Position numbers and translations under genes: made by a program. Below, piece after piece: positions 1 through 11,290 of a stretch of 64,000 nucleotides of DNA. The notes under the pieces are model-generated. The model did no database searches. It saw only the letters and a list, made by a program, of their open reading frames with translations, and was not told the DNA's origin. Within the stretch, counting starts at the first letter, position 1. Each line of letters starts with the position of its first letter. The stretch is from Lepus europaeus (taxonomy: Eukaryota > Chordata > Mammalia > Lagomorpha > Leporidae), in assembly GCF_033115175.1 (NCBI RefSeq), contig NC_084837.1:12104266-12168265 (forward strand). Reading direction: 5' to 3'.

Positions 1-218
1 CGGTCTCCTGTCCTCAGCAGCTGCTCCCTCCCTGTCCCAGACCTGTGGCTTGGTTCCAGCACTTCTTCAAGTTTCCGACCATAGCAAAAGCATGGAGACC
101 TTCCCAACGGGGTTTCATGAAGTTGGCACAATTCTTCCATCAAAGCCAGGGTGGGAGAAGGCAGCGGGGCCCATTCACTTGTGAAAGGAGACAGACTCAT
201 CACAATGTGGCAACAGGG

Positions 219-530
219 ATGGGCACATTGGTGCAGCCATTGAGCTGGTTAGGACACCTGTGTCCCTTACTGGAATACCTGGGTTCAAGTCCAGCTCCGC
301 TCATCCTGCTAAGGGCACCCTGGGAGGCAGCAGCCATGGCTCAGGGGGTTGGGTCCCTCCCATTCCCTTGGGAGACCTGGTTTCATTTCCAAGCTGCCGG
401 CTTTGGCCTTGCCCAGCACCTGCTGCTGTAGGTTTTTGCAGAACTACCAGATGAGACCTCTCTGTCTGTCTATGCCTGTCTTTGTGTCTCTCTCTGCCTG
501 TCCCATAAATTAATTCAATTTAATTAAATG
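219..530 (+). repeat. C repeat (CSINE), old copy
   Basis: tRNA-derived lagomorph SINE, strongly diverged. It keeps the box B-like GGGTTCAAGTCC, a CTCCTGCTAAnGnnCCTGGGAGGCAGCAG core, the GGGAGACCTGG motif, a TCTCTCTG run and a decayed A/T tail. SINEs of this family are moved by L1 machinery and carry an internal RNA polymerase III promoter; this copy is too degraded to be active. Confidence 0.7.
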
Positions 531-539
531 AAAATAGAG

Positions 540-1265
540 AATGCACCAAGGAAAGTTCTTAAAGAACAACACCATGAGGCCAACATGGGTACAACTTTCT
601 CCCAGGAATGCAAGGGTGACTCAGCACTAGAAAATCCACCCACAGAGTTAAGCACATTAACAGATTAACAATCATCTCAATAGTTGCCAAAACCATATGG
701 TCCATCTTAGTAGGGGAAAAAGGAAGAAACCCAGGCACAAACACCCTTGACAATGCTTGGTAACCATTCTTTCTTAACACAGAAACAAGCAAATCAAAGC
801 CCATAGCAACCTAAGAACACAAGGCAACCTCTCTAACCTCACGATAGATGTCTACCAGCGGCTCCCCAAGATGACACAGAGAAATACTGGAAATATTCTT
901 ACAAATGCCAAGGACGGAGCAAAAATGTCTACTATCCCCACAACTGCGCAACATTTTCTGGAGTTCTAACCAGTGCAGAAACGTAGTAAGACAAGAAAGA
1001 GAGAAGTAGTATAAACACAGGGAAGAATAAAAAATTCTCTGCCCATAAAAATCCAGGAAGATCGGCAAACAAGCTGTTAGAATTAGTAAGAGGGCTCGGC
1101 AGAATTGCAAGATACTGATTCAACATAGAAGAAAACTGTGGATTTCCTGTCTTCAAGCATATTCAATCAGAAAACGATTCCCATCAAGTTGCAAAATAAA
1201 CAATAAGACACCTGATAACAAGACTAGCAGAACCTATGTGAAGGAAATAATGAAATCTCAGTAGG
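540..1265 (+). mobile_element. Old LINE-1 (L1M) fragment, reverse-transcriptase part of ORF2
   Basis: The text follows the mammalian L1 ORF2 order: a 'cccaggaatgcaagg' segment near 600, 'atcatctcaatag' near 670, a 'ggagttctaaccagtgcag' segment near 960, and 'ttagaattagtaagag' near 1080. Many stops and indels break every frame. It is a dead fragment with neither the 5' end nor an A tail attached. Confidence 0.7.
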
Positions 1266-1289
1266 GCACAGAAGAGAAGATATTGCAAA

Positions 1290-1560
1290 ATGCATCTTCT
1301 CGTTCATTGCTTGAGTACTTTGTGGAAATCAACCTAGCTGTATCTCTAAAATAAACTACACGTACCCTTGGACCAGCAGCTCCTCTTCTGGGAACCTAGC
1401 CCTTAGAAGTGAGAGCTCTAATGTGTAGAAATATTTTTTCAAGCATGTTAACTGCTGCACTGTTTGGGGAAACCTGGAAGTAAAGTCAACGCCCTTTAGA
1501 AGAGGAAATAACTCAAAACAACATGGTAGATGCCTACCAGGAAATAATAGGCAACCTCCG
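1290..1560 (+). mobile_element. Probable L1M 3' part, very diverged
   Basis: Contains the order 'gtggaaatcaacctagctgtatc', 'acccttggaccagcagctcc', 'tgttaactgctgcactgtttg', which parallels the end of old L1M elements. It probably belongs to the same insertion as the preceding ORF2 fragment. Identification rests on word order, not on alignment. Confidence 0.45.
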
Positions 1561-2625
1561 AAAACTTGAGTTCAATACCAGTTACCTTGGAAGGCTACCC
1601 ACAATATGCTGTGGAAAATAGGATGTAGAAGATGTAGACAAGTGTATACACTCTGCTGTAATTTTTGTCATTAAACAAAACATAAATACAGGCATAGAGA
1701 AGCTTCTATCTATCTGTATCTCCTCTCTCCTATGAATGTTGCTGTGAGCATTGAGAGGAAGCATGGATGTGACACAGCTTGTTTTAATTCTGGTTTTAAT
1801 GTTTAGCATCAGACAGTTTCGTGACCCACAATAAAAAATACCAATGCCTGCATCTTCCTTCCTTTTCGTTCTCTGGCTCAGAAAGAATCACTTTCAGTTC
1901 ATCTGTCTGCTTCTTTGTTATTTACCTCCTTATTCTAAATAACATGATTTTAACTTGATTTTCTGATCCCACGACTTCAGACATTATTCACCGACTTTCT
2001 ATTAAGGAAGACAAAGACCCAGGTCCTACACGCTAACCCTCCTCAGGCCTCAGCCATGCCCCTCAATAGTGCCATACGCCGCAGTAAGTCAGTCTCCAGT
2101 GTTTTTGAGACATTGTGTTTACTACAGTTCATAAACCATTGCTGTAATCCCCTTCCAGCTTTTTGTTTTGCCTGGAGTTGAGTCTTGCTGGATCTTCCTT
2201 TATTTAATTCATTTTATGCCTGACCTGGACTCTCAGTCTCCATATTGCCATATTGGTGACATGTGCCCTCCATTTGCTTCTTGGGAACACATCAGCTTCT
2301 GTCTGGTTGCCACAGCTGTAGCACTGGGGCTCATCTTCCTGGGACAGCCCCCCGCCTGCTCCCTGGCCCCATCACTCCCTCTCTCTTGGTTTGCTTCCAC
2401 AGTTAGTGCTCAATAGCCTTTTGGCGAGAATGTATGGAAATTAAAATTCTTTGAGTTATTACATAGATGCAAATGATTTTATTCAACCTTCTTATCTGAC
2501 GGATAGTTTGGTTGAGTATAAACTGTCAGGCAAGAAATCATTTCCTTCAAAACACCAAAGGTGTTGCTCCACCAGTTCAGCCCCCAGTGTTCTGTGAGAA
2601 GTGCCATACCATTTTGATTCATGAT
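1561..2625. other. Unassigned AT-rich stretch
   Basis: No coding frame or clear repeat can be supported. The part ending near 2,415 (CACAGTTAGTGCTCAATAG) resembles the end of an L2 or MIR element, but too little is conserved to call it. Confidence 0.4.
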
Positions 2626-2627
2626 TA

Positions 2628-2955
2628 AAAAAAAAAAAAAAAAAAAAAAAAGAAGTAGTATTTATTTATTTATTTGAGAGGGAGAGGAAGAAAGAGAGAG
2701 AGAGCCTTTATTCTTCTGGTCCACTACCCCAAATGCTTGCAACATCCATGGCCGGGCTGGGGCTGAGCCAGGAGTGGGGAGCAGACCCAGGGCTCCCACG
2801 CGGAGCCCCGTTACCTGAGTCGTCACCCTGTCTCTAAGGGTGGACTTGAGCAGAAGCGGGATCCCAAGCCAGAGCTGGGAGCTGCACCAGGCATCCCCAT
2901 GCAGGATGCTGGCTCCCTAACTGACACCTTAGCCACCAGACCCACTGTCCACCAT
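2628..2955 (-). repeat. C repeat, old, reversed, with 24-nt A run
   Basis: Reads on + as reversed tail TATTTATTTATTTGAGAGG, GA run, a decayed CTGGTCCACTACCCCAAATG and the end CTTAGCCACCAGACCC. An A homopolymer (about 2,628-2,651) precedes it on the + strand; being A rather than T, it is not this element's own tail. Directly followed by another reversed C repeat. Confidence 0.65.
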
Positions 2956-2968
2956 GGTTTCATGCTGG

Positions 2969-3295
2969 CATCTTTTTAAAAAGATTTTATTTATTTGAGA
3001 GGTAGAGTTACAGTGAGAGGGGAGACAGAGACAAAGGTCTTCCTTCTGCTGGTTCACTCCCCAAATGGCCGCAATGGCTGGAGCTGCGCCGATCCAAAGC
3101 CAGGAGTCAGGTGCCTCCTCCCAATCTCCCACGAAGGTGCAGGGGCCCAAGCACTTGGCCTATCTTCTACTGCTTTCCCAGGTCATAGAGGAAAGCTAGA
3201 TCGGAAGAGGAGCAGCCAGGACTAGAACCAGCGTCCCTGTGAGATGCTGGCGCCACAGGCGGAGGGTTAACCCACTGCGCCACAGAGCCGGCCCC
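2969..3295 (-). repeat. C repeat, reversed, with target-site duplication
   Basis: Complete element from reversed tail (AAAGATTTTATTTATTTGAG) to head (CCACAGAGCCGGCCCC). The 9-bp direct repeat TCATGCTGG flanks it at 2,960-2,968 and 3,296-3,304, the expected mark of L1-mediated insertion. Confidence 0.9.
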
Positions 3296-3413
3296 TCATG
3301 CTGGTTTTGAATGTGGCTGGTTTATTTCCCTCTGGATGACATCACTCCATCTCTTGTGTACTAAAACCTAAAAATGATGCACCTTAGTACTTTTTTCTAG
3401 TTAAAAACAGTCT

Positions 3414-3740
3414 AGGCCGGCACCGCAGCTCACTTGGCTAATCCTCCGCCTGCGGTGCCGGCACCCCAGGTTCTAGTCCCGGTTGGAGCACCAGATTCTG
3501 TCCCGGTTGCTCCTCTTCCAGTCCAGCTCTCTGCTGTGGCCCAAGAAGGCAGTGGAGGATGGCCCAAGTGCTTTGGTCCCTGCACCCGCATTGGAGACCT
3601 GGAGGAAGCCCCTGGCTCCTGGTTTCGGATTGGCGCAGCGCCGGCCGTGGCACCCACTAGGGGAGTGAACCAACGGAAGGAAGAACTTTCTCTCTGTCCC
3701 TCTCTCACTGTCTATAACTCTACCTGTCAAAAAATTGAAA
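3414..3740 (+). repeat. C repeat, young type
   Basis: Belongs to the subgroup with the head CTCACTTGGCTAATCCTCCG and tail CTACCTGTCAAAAA instead of the AATAAA-rich tail. Full length. A short AGTCTA is present on both sides and may be the remnant target duplication. Confidence 0.9.
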
Positions 3741-4181
3741 AAAGAAAGTCTATTGTTGTGGGTGTTTGATGTGTGCCCCCAATCTGGAAATCCAGGAAGC
3801 CGTATTACACTATTCCTAAAATTTCCCCACCTCCCTCCATCCCTCACTTTCTCTGCTCTCTTCTTTTTCTCTTGTCTTCTGCAACGCCTGGCCTTCAGCC
3901 GTTGGGCCTGCTGGATCGAGGCCTAATTTCCTTCACTTCGTCTGATCCGATCTTCTGGGAGACTTCCTTTACTTTTCCTGACACTCCTTACGTTGAATTG
4001 GCTGTTGATGATCCATCTCCGTAGGCGTTGTTCTCTCTCTAAGTCTATCCCTCTTTACTCACTGGAGGTATTCGTCCTACCTTAAGGACTGTTTTCTTCT
4101 CTCCTGACATTGTGTCTTCAGAACTTCCCACGTGATTCGTTTTGTCTGTTCTGCCTGCTGGGTGATCCTCTCAAGTGCTCT
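3741..4181. other. Unassigned pyrimidine-rich stretch
   Basis: T/C-biased sequence without a recognised repeat or supported frame. It lies between two C repeats. Confidence 0.5.
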
Positions 4182-4194
4182 GAATTGGAGCCTT

Positions 4195-4531
4195 GGGGCC
4201 AGCACTGTGGCACAGTGGGTTAACGCCCCAGCCTGCAGTGCCGGCATCCCATATGGGTGCCAGTTTGACTCCCAGCTGCTCCACTTCCTGTCCAGCTCTC
4301 TGCTATGGCCTGGGAAAGCAGTAGAAGATGGCCCAAGTCCTTGGGCCCCTGCACCCACATGGGAGACCTAGAAGAAGCTTCTGGCTTCTGGCTCCTGGCT
4401 TCAGATCAGCTCAGCTCTGGCCATTGTGGTCATTTGGGAAGTGAACCAGCAGAATGGAAGACTTGGCGCGCTCTCTCTCTCTCTCTCCATATTTTTGTCT
4501 TTCAAATAAATAAAATAAAATAAAAATCAAT
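4195..4531 (+). repeat. C repeat with 11-bp target duplication
   Basis: Full-length copy with the AATAAAATAAAATAAAAAT tail. GAATTGGAGCC occurs at 4,182-4,192 and again at 4,535-4,545, so both ends and the orientation are fixed. Confidence 0.95.
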
Positions 4532-4545
4532 AGGGAATTGGAGCC

Positions 4546-5712
4546 CCGAGTGTGTGTCTGACCAGCGAGATGAGGGGTCGACAGGACCAGGTATTTGGGG
4601 CCTGCCAGCATCAGTCTACACTGTCTGCAGAGTGCTTCCCGCAGAGAGGAGAAAGCTGCTTCCCAGGTTCCCAGGACTGTGCAGGGAATCAGGGCTGAGT
4701 GTCTCCTCCTGACCAGTGCCCGTGTCCAGCGTGGCGGCTGTGCCTGCAGCTCCCACATCCGCAGGCCTGGGACTGATCTCTGCAGAAGCAAGCATCATTT
4801 CCCGTGAGGATAGGGTCCTGAGGCCACTTGGCAGCAGATGGAGCGTGTGGAGACTTGGTTGCCTAGCAGGCTGCCTCGTGACAGCCCCTGTTTTCATGTT
4901 TTCCCAAGGGGTTTCGGATGTCCCCAGATCCCGAGCTTTCCCAGAACTGTCAGGTGCATTTGAGCTTCCTGTAGAGGGGTCGGGGTCCAGTTCTTGCCGC
5001 TCTGCCAAGCCAGGGGGTGCTGGGTGCCCCTCCTGCCTCCCAGCTTCCTCGATGCCATTGTCCTGTTGATCTCTTTGTCCTTTAGGGATAATGCTTTTGT
5101 CATCCATTTGCTGTCATTTTAGTGGGGTTTGGGGCAGGAGCAGACGTTAATGCACATGTTTGATCTACTGTGTTTTACCAGAAGTCCATGAGAGATTAAG
5201 GACATCAGTGCCCGTGGGAGGTGAGGTGGGCAGTTGAGGGACGAGAGGGGGAGATGCTCAAAAGAAAATGACCACATTAGGAAAGGTGTTTAAACTTGTC
5301 CTAAAGCACATCTGATACAGCCTATTACTGTAAATGTGTGTGTGTGTGTGTGTTACGAGGTGGGAGAAAGAGTGGTCACACAATGGTAATTTTTTATCTC
5401 AGGGTGGTGAAGTTTTAGATGTAATTTGTTTGCTTTTTGACGAATGTCTGGAGAAGAGGAAATTGCAAGGGGCAGAGACCACTTTGGGTGAAGCGAGCGT
5501 AGCTGTAGGAAACACAAAGTGCACCCCAGGGGCAGCTGCCCCCAAGGGCAGTGCATGTGTGGTCCCGGGCTCCGAGTAAGGTTCTCACTGAAGTAGGGGT
5601 TACAGAGGTCAAACTGCGAGCAGCTGAAGTGCCCTGCACAGGGGAAGGCCATGGGAAGGATGGCTCCAGGGAAAATTACATCACCACTCCGATTGACTCA
5701 CGTGCCGAATAT
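4546..5712. other. Unassigned stretch, no gene seen
   Basis: Moderately GC-rich sequence with overlapping short frames on both strands (for example 163 codons on minus at 4,616-5,107), none with recognisable protein features. It contains a (GT)n run at 5,333-5,352. Confidence 0.5.
5333..5352. repeat. (GT)n microsatellite
   Basis: About ten uninterrupted TG units; a likely length-variable marker. Confidence 0.9.
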
Positions 5713-5880
5713 GGGTGTCCCTTGGTACCCGCAGGGGAACTGGCTCCACGGTAACCTTTGGATACCCACATCCATGGGTGCCCAACTTTCTTTTATAACA
5801 TGGCGTGGTGTTTTCATAGACCCTACACAATCCTCCTGTATCCTTAATTTTTAAAAATTAAAAAAAAAATTTTTTTAATT
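5713..5880 (+). mobile_element. MER2-like Tigger DNA transposon, 5' half
   Basis: Matches the left half of the nonautonomous MER2 (TcMar-Tigger) element: 'gtcccttggtacccgcagggg', 'ggatacccacatccatggg', 'ttataacatggcgtggtg', 'aatcctcctgta'. The right half continues at about 6,500; a C repeat, a GA run and a further C repeat piece separate the two. Confidence 0.7.
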
Positions 5881-5883
5881 TGT

Positions 5884-6226
5884 GGGGCCAGCATTGTGGC
5901 ACAGTGGGTGAAGCCACTGCCTACAATGCCAGGGCATCCCATAAGGAGACTGGTTCGATTCCTGGCTGCTCCATTTCTGATCTAGCACCCTGCTAATGGC
6001 CTGGGAAAGCAGTAGAGGATGGTCCAAGTCCTTGGGCCCCTGCACGCACATGGGAGACCAGGAAGAAGCTCCTGGCTCCTGGCTTCTCTTGGCTTAGCTC
6101 CAGCCGTCACAACCATTTGGGGAGTGAACCAGTGGATGGACGGTCTCCCTCTGTGTGTATGTCTCTGCCTCTCCCTCTCTCTCTAACTCTGCCTCTCAAA
6201 TAAATAAATAAATCTTTTTTAAAAAA
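5884..6226 (+). repeat. C repeat inserted in the MER2 fossil
   Basis: Full-length with tail CTCTCAAATAAATAAATAAATC. It splits the MER2 element, so it is younger than MER2. ATTTGTG before and AAATTGTG after are probably the worn target duplication. Confidence 0.9.
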
Positions 6227-6259
6227 TTGTGTGCATGTGTATATGTGCGTGTGTGTGTA

Positions 6260-6296
<37 letters not shown>
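6227..6296. repeat. (GT)n followed by (GA)n microsatellite
   Basis: A TGTGTG run passes into about 17 GA units (6,262-6,296). The GA tract is probably the reversed CT stretch of the neighbouring minus-strand C repeat. Confidence 0.85.
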
Positions 6297-6300
<4 letters not shown>

Positions 6301-6455
6301 TCCCATCCATGGGTTCACAATATCCAGGAACTAAGAACTCAATGATATGCATTAGCAGGAAGCTGGAGTTGGGAGCAAAGCCTGGATTCGAACCCAGGCA
6401 CTCTGATATGAGATGTGAGTGTCCCCACCAAGCTGCCTAACTGCTGTGCCAAACA
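6262..6455 (-). repeat. C repeat, reversed, truncated
   Basis: Reversed order is visible: GA run, CCCATCCATGGGTTCAC, GCAGGAAGCTGGAGTTGG, GATTCGAACCCAGGCACT, CTAACTGCTGTGCCAAA. The central third is missing. It also sits inside the MER2 element. Confidence 0.75.
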
Positions 6456-6499
6456 ACCCCGCCCCACCGCACGCCCCGCACACACACCTTGAATTGCGT

Positions 6500-6682
6500 C
6501 AATCAACGCATTGTGAAGTGAACATGGCTGTTACCCTGTGTTCCTTAGGAAATGATGACAGGAGGAGCAGTGTGTGCCGGTTCAGTGCAGACGCCATTAC
6601 CTTTGGAGGATTTCTGGTCTCCTGTTCATAGAATCCACAGAGGCGGGCTCACAGACGCAGAGGGCCGACTGTGTGTGGCCAT
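6500..6682 (+). mobile_element. MER2-like element, 3' half
   Basis: Continues the 5,713-5,880 half: 'ggctgttaccctgtgttcctt', 'aggaaatgatgacaggag', 'ttcagtgcagacgcc', 'catagaatccacagaggcgg' and the terminal 'agggccgactgtg'. The terminal inverted repeat on the right is recognisable. Confidence 0.7.
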
Positions 6683-7204
6683 GGCTGCCTCGCTCACCAT
6701 GATGGAAAGATGCTTGAGACAACCTGGGGACAGCCGGTAAAAACCCCGCCATGGGCCAGTTCTGTCAGCCCGTAGCCGGATGAGGCAGCCCAGGCTGTGT
6801 CTTTGTGCCACTTGTAGGAGCGGTGGCCACTGGTTTCACTAGACATCATTTTGCCACCTGATATGATTGCCTAAATCCTTTCCTCACTCTATCTCTCCCT
6901 CGTTTCTCATCCTGCCTATGTATGTGTCTCTCCTTCTTCCTCCTCTTCAAGTTGCTCTGTAATCTGTCCCTTAAAAGTGTGTGTATTTGCTTCTCTGGAC
7001 ACAGAGAAGTGTCACTGCTTTGAGGCCAATGAAGGAAAAATCTTGCAGTAGCTGCACCTAATGCAGAGCCAGGGTTGGGAGACTTCGGCGAGCAGGTTGT
7101 TCCCGGGGTAAGAGTGGCTCCCGGGAACCTCTGTACAAACAGGCACCGGGCACTCCAGTCACTAAATGCACCTTTATGAATCTCTAGAACCCAGGCCTGG
7201 ACGA
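6683..7204. other. Unassigned stretch
   Basis: Nothing recognised; a pyrimidine-rich segment near 6,880-6,970 is unremarkable. Confidence 0.5.
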
Positions 7205-7571
7205 CTAGAGGTTACGCCCCACTTAGGACAGCTACATCCACTATCAGAGCACCAAGAACCGAGTTCCGCCTGCCTCTGATCCAGCTCCCTGCTAATGCAC
7301 CTGGGAGGCAGCAGATGCTGGCTCTGGTACTTGGGTCTCTGCTACCAACATGGGAGGCCTGGGAGGCCTGGCTGGAGTTTCTGGCTCCTGACTTCAGCCT
7401 GGCTTGGCCATCGCTGTTACAGGCATTTGGAGAGTGAACCACTGGATGGACGATATGTCTTCCCCCTCTCCCTCCCCGTTTGTCTCTGTCTCTCCATCTC
7501 TATCTGTCTCTCTCTCAATTTTCTGTCATTGTGCCTTTGAAATAAATAAAAATAAACTTTTTTTTAAAAAG
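7205..7571 (+). repeat. C repeat, older type
   Basis: Diverged head (CCCCACTTAGGACAGCTACATCC), then CTCCCTGCTAATGCACCTGGG and a long CT stretch, ending TGAAATAAATAAAAATAAACTTTTTTT. GGAGGCCTGGGAGGCCTGG contains a small internal duplication. Confidence 0.85.
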
Positions 7572-9514
7572 GGAAATCCCCAGACCCCAAATACTAGAAA
7601 GAATTAACTTCATACTAAGCTCAAATGTTATTACTCCTGCTCCATTCCCCAGGCTTAAGCCTCCTGCACTTTGGAGCACCCTAAATCTGGATTAAGGGTG
7701 AGCCTGCAGGTCCAGCCAGAGCTGAGCCCCTAAAGGGAAGTGGGGAGCACCTGTATTGGAGGCCGTCCTGCAGTGCAGGGCGGGGGTGGCTTCTGGTCCC
7801 CGTGGCCCATCTGGTCACCCGGTGTCACAGGACAAGACAGGTACTGTGCTCTGTACTAGGAGGGTCCTGGGCTTGGCGTAGGTCCTGGCGTGTGGGGCTG
7901 GGGGGCTTGGCTGTATTTACCTCCCCATGGCTGTAAGAGCCCCTCCTAGTGTATGTGGAAGTCACTGTGAGATGCCCACAATTTAAGGCCTAGGGTATTG
8001 ATCAGTTTGAGGCCAACAGACTGGCTGCTTCCATTGTGAGTAATTTGGGAATGGCCACCGGTAGACACAGCCTGCCTCATTCTAACGTTTTCAACAGTTG
8101 TCGGTCAAACTCCCATGTTTGCAAAGGTCAGAGGTCATTGCTGGGATTCATGGTGAGCCCGTGCCCCAGGGTTCAGGAAGGCTGCCCAGGGCAGGTGGAA
8201 TCTGGTCCATGGGGGCCCCACTCGCACCAGAGCTGAGGCCCCCACAGCCTTGTCCTTGATATCCAGGGGCCACTGGGACCGCTGAGCTCCAGCCCTGCAG
8301 GACACCCTATTCTAGGAGGGATGAGAACATCGCCCTGGCTGTCCGGGCCGTCCCATCTCACCCCAGAATGTTGCATTTCCAGTGCATTCTACAGCGATAC
8401 TGAGAACTACAGGCGAGCAGGCAGGAGCTGGGTTGGCCAAGGCCAGCAGGGGACCTGCCCTCTTGTGGCAAAGCTCACAGAAGTTCCTTACCCTCAGCCC
8501 TCTGGCTTCCTCCAGGCCTTGGCTGCTCTGTGTCATATCTGGTGTCTCTCAGCCTGGGTCACTGCCCCTCCCTCTCCACTACCAGGCCCATGGCCAGCCC
8601 AGGGGCTGGGGACCACTCACTCCTGCCAGGCCTTGGTGGACAAAGCATCACGGGCATAATATTCCACTTCTGATGCAGCTCTGCACCCCAGCCCTGAGGC
8701 CACCAACACATTCCATAGGGGATGTCTGAGGGTGACCACACTCTCCCTAACGCTGAGCACAGCGCGGGCACCATGAAGCTGCCAGCATAAGGCCCATGCG
8801 CCCCAGAGCCAAGGTTGGAGCCTTGGTGGGTTTCCATGTGAGGTGCTGGGGTCATGACCAGACAGAGAGAGTGACTGCTTGGTAGCCATAATCATGTGCA
8901 GGACAACACACGAACACCTGCAATATTAAAACATTTCCACAGAGACCTCCAGGGTTGCCCTGGGAGGTGGGGACCAGGATGGCCAGGGCATCTGGGTTCG
9001 TGTTGGGCTCAGAGGCCTGGAGGAGGAGATGAGAATGATTAGTTCCATGGCATCAATCCAGGCTGTGTCTATCCATGGAGACTTGGGGTGTTGAGAGAGG
9101 TAAGGGGGCTGAGTCTCACTCCCAAGCCCCTCTTCTTTCTGTAAGCCCCCCAACCCTGAGCACCACTTCCCTAGGACTGAGGTCAACCAGGGTGTTTTAA
9201 TTTTTACTCCAGGTCCTCGTCTTGCACAAAGGCAAGCATTCTAAGTACACACATATCAGGTGCACCAAGTGATAGCAAATTTTACTTGCAAAGTGAGGAA
9301 GTGACACATACCCACATGTGGTCATGGGTTGCCTCACACAGAGAATATCTGTTGTGAGTGGGCAGTGGGACAGAGGATTGCCCAAAGAGGGAGTGGTGGG
9401 GGAAGGAGAGAGCCCCTGTGTGGTACCTGCGACTGTGGTCCCTGGCAAGAGTGCCTCCCGAGGATGTTTGTAACTGTAAGGCTGTATAGTTCTGCATACA
9501 TTCCAATGGACTTA
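7572..9514. other. Unassigned, mostly unique sequence
   Basis: About 1.9 kb of GC-rich DNA with overlapping frames on both strands and no supported gene or clear repeat. This is one of the longer repeat-poor intervals in the first third of the window. Confidence 0.5.
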
Positions 9515-10422
9515 CTTCTAAGGGTACAGTTTAAAAACTTGCCATGGGACCCCAAATCCTATTAAGCCGGGTGGTAAAAATACCATCGTAAGTGTAAAAG
9601 TGACCATATTAAGTGTTAAAGTGATCCTATAGATAGGATTAAGTGTTAAAGGTATCAGATCAATGTCTGGTAATAATAATAGAATTTAAAAGGAAAGAAT
9701 GTTTTAAAATGGGAAGTAGTCCACACAGCAGACTCATAGAATGACAATCAATTTAAATAGCACTCTGACCTCAGAATCAACCCTTAAGGCATTCTGGTAT
9801 GGCTGAAAAGCACATGAGAGCATTTCAAGCATGGGAAAGCCAGGGCATTGTAGCAAAAAAATATCCTACATGAAGGACCTCTGTGGGTGAGACCCCAGTG
9901 GAAAGAAGTGGCCATCAAAGAAGGATGCACTTTTCTCTGAAGAGAGGAAAGAACTTCCACTTTGCTTATGGCCTTGTCTACATACTAACAGAGTTTGTAG
10001 GTTTCAAAAGGCTTCCATAGCCTAGGCAGCTCATGTCAAGAGCCTCGGTTGATCACTGATGATATACATAAGAGTGTTGATTGATAAATTAACAACAGGA
10101 GTCACTGTGCACTTATTCTCCATGCAGGACTTCTGTCCTTGATGAGTTGTATTATGAGAATTAACTGTAAAACTTGTTTTCTTTTTGTAAATATGCATGT
10201 TCAAATTGTTGAAATCTTTACTTAGTATAGAGTTGGTCTTCTGTATATCAAGTTATTGAAAATGAATCTTAATGGAGAATGGGACAGGGAATGGGAGAGG
10301 GAGGAGGAGGTGGGGTAGGAGTGGGGTGGGAGGGTGGGTATGGTGGGAAGAATCACTATATTCCTAAAGTTGTACTTATGAAATTTGTACTCATTAAATA
10401 AAAGGTTTCTTTGGAAAAAAAA
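9515..10422 (+). mobile_element. Rabbit-type LINE-1, 5'-truncated: 3' UTR only
   Basis: Starts near 'acagtttaaaaacttgcc' and follows the rabbit L1 3' UTR: 'gggaccccaaatcc', 'gtggtaaaaataccatc', 'agcagactcatagaatg', 'ggcttccatagcctaggcagc', 'caacaggagtcactgtgcac', then the G-rich tract at 10,278-10,350 and the end AAATTTGTACTCATTAAATA. AATAAA is at 10,397-10,402, followed by a short A tail. No ORF2 coding remains, as expected for a reverse transcript that stopped early. Confidence 0.85.
10278..10350 (+). repeat. Purine/G-rich tract of L1 3' UTR
   Basis: More than ten runs of three or more G on the + strand (GGGAGAGGGAGGAGGAGG, GGGGTGGGAGGGTGGG). It could fold as a G-quadruplex, a known property of mammalian L1 3' UTRs. 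Confidence 0.8.
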
Positions 10423-10690
10423 ATGGAAACGTGGGCAATAGAAAAAATTGAGCCCTCTGCCCAGTCAGATGTGTTGCATTCTCTTGAGGTTCTATTGGGC
10501 TCTGGGCATCAGTTTTAATTATCTTGTTAGAATTACAACAGTGGGTTTTGAGTCGTATGGATTCTATTTTGGATTCCATGTTTTACTGGAAGTTATTATT
10601 GAGCTAGACTTGAATCCCAACTCAGAAATAAAGGGTCAAACCATCAGAAAAAAAAAGAAAAAAAAAGAAAAAAAAAAAGAAAAGAGCCTC
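10423..10690 (+). other. Possible retrotransposed 3' end with A-rich tail
   Basis: About 200 bp of AT-rich unique sequence ends in AGAAATAAAGGGTC (AATAAA about 10,626) and, 15-20 bases on, in an A tract interrupted by G (about 10,649-10,686). This is the layout of a retrotransposed mRNA or L1 end. No parent was recognised. Confidence 0.35.
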
Positions 10691-11049
10691 CCTCAATGCT
10701 GGCCCCTTCTCATGAAAGCCCCCTGGGAATTTTCCGGTTTCTCAGCAAGTCCCACATGGAGCCCAATGTCCGTATTTCATGGCATTTCCCTTAGCTCCCA
10801 GATGAAGCAGCTGCATCCCAGGAAATGGGGCATTTTGATTGACAAGTAGGAGGATGGGGGCTTACAACTTCCAGCTCAGCAGACCTAAACTACCCACCTG
10901 CCCATGTATCACGCATCAGAACCCCCAGACAATCTGTCAGGGTCACCCCTCGCCTTCATCTGCCGTGGTTTCCATGACGCAATCCCTTGTGACCAAGCAA
11001 CAGAAATGATCCGTATGCAGTCCTGGAGGCAGCGGTCTGGGCCAGGTTC
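10691..11049. other. Unassigned stretch
   Basis: No repeat or gene recognised. Confidence 0.4.
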
Positions 11050-11290
11050 TCTGAGGCCTCTCTCCCTGGGAAGCACGGTGTCCTCCCAGGGTCTTCCCTC
11101 TGTGTGTGTCCCTGTCCTCATCTCCTCCTCCTACAAGCATGCCAATCAAATGATAGGCCCCACCCTCGTGAGCTCACCTTACCACGGTCACCTCCTTCAA
11201 GCTCGCCTCTCCAAATGCAGCCACCCTAGAAGACAGGGCTTCTGCATGTGAACTCTGCGTGGACACAGCTCAGCCCATTCGGCCTTAGAG
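11050..11290 (-). mobile_element. ERVL-MaLR-like LTR fragment, reversed
   Basis: Reversed LTR words are visible: 'gtcttccctctgtgtgtgtcc', 'cctcatctcctcctcctac', 'aggccccaccctcgtgagc', 'tctccaaatgcagccaccc'. It is only the LTR; no internal retroviral sequence was seen. Confidence 0.5.
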
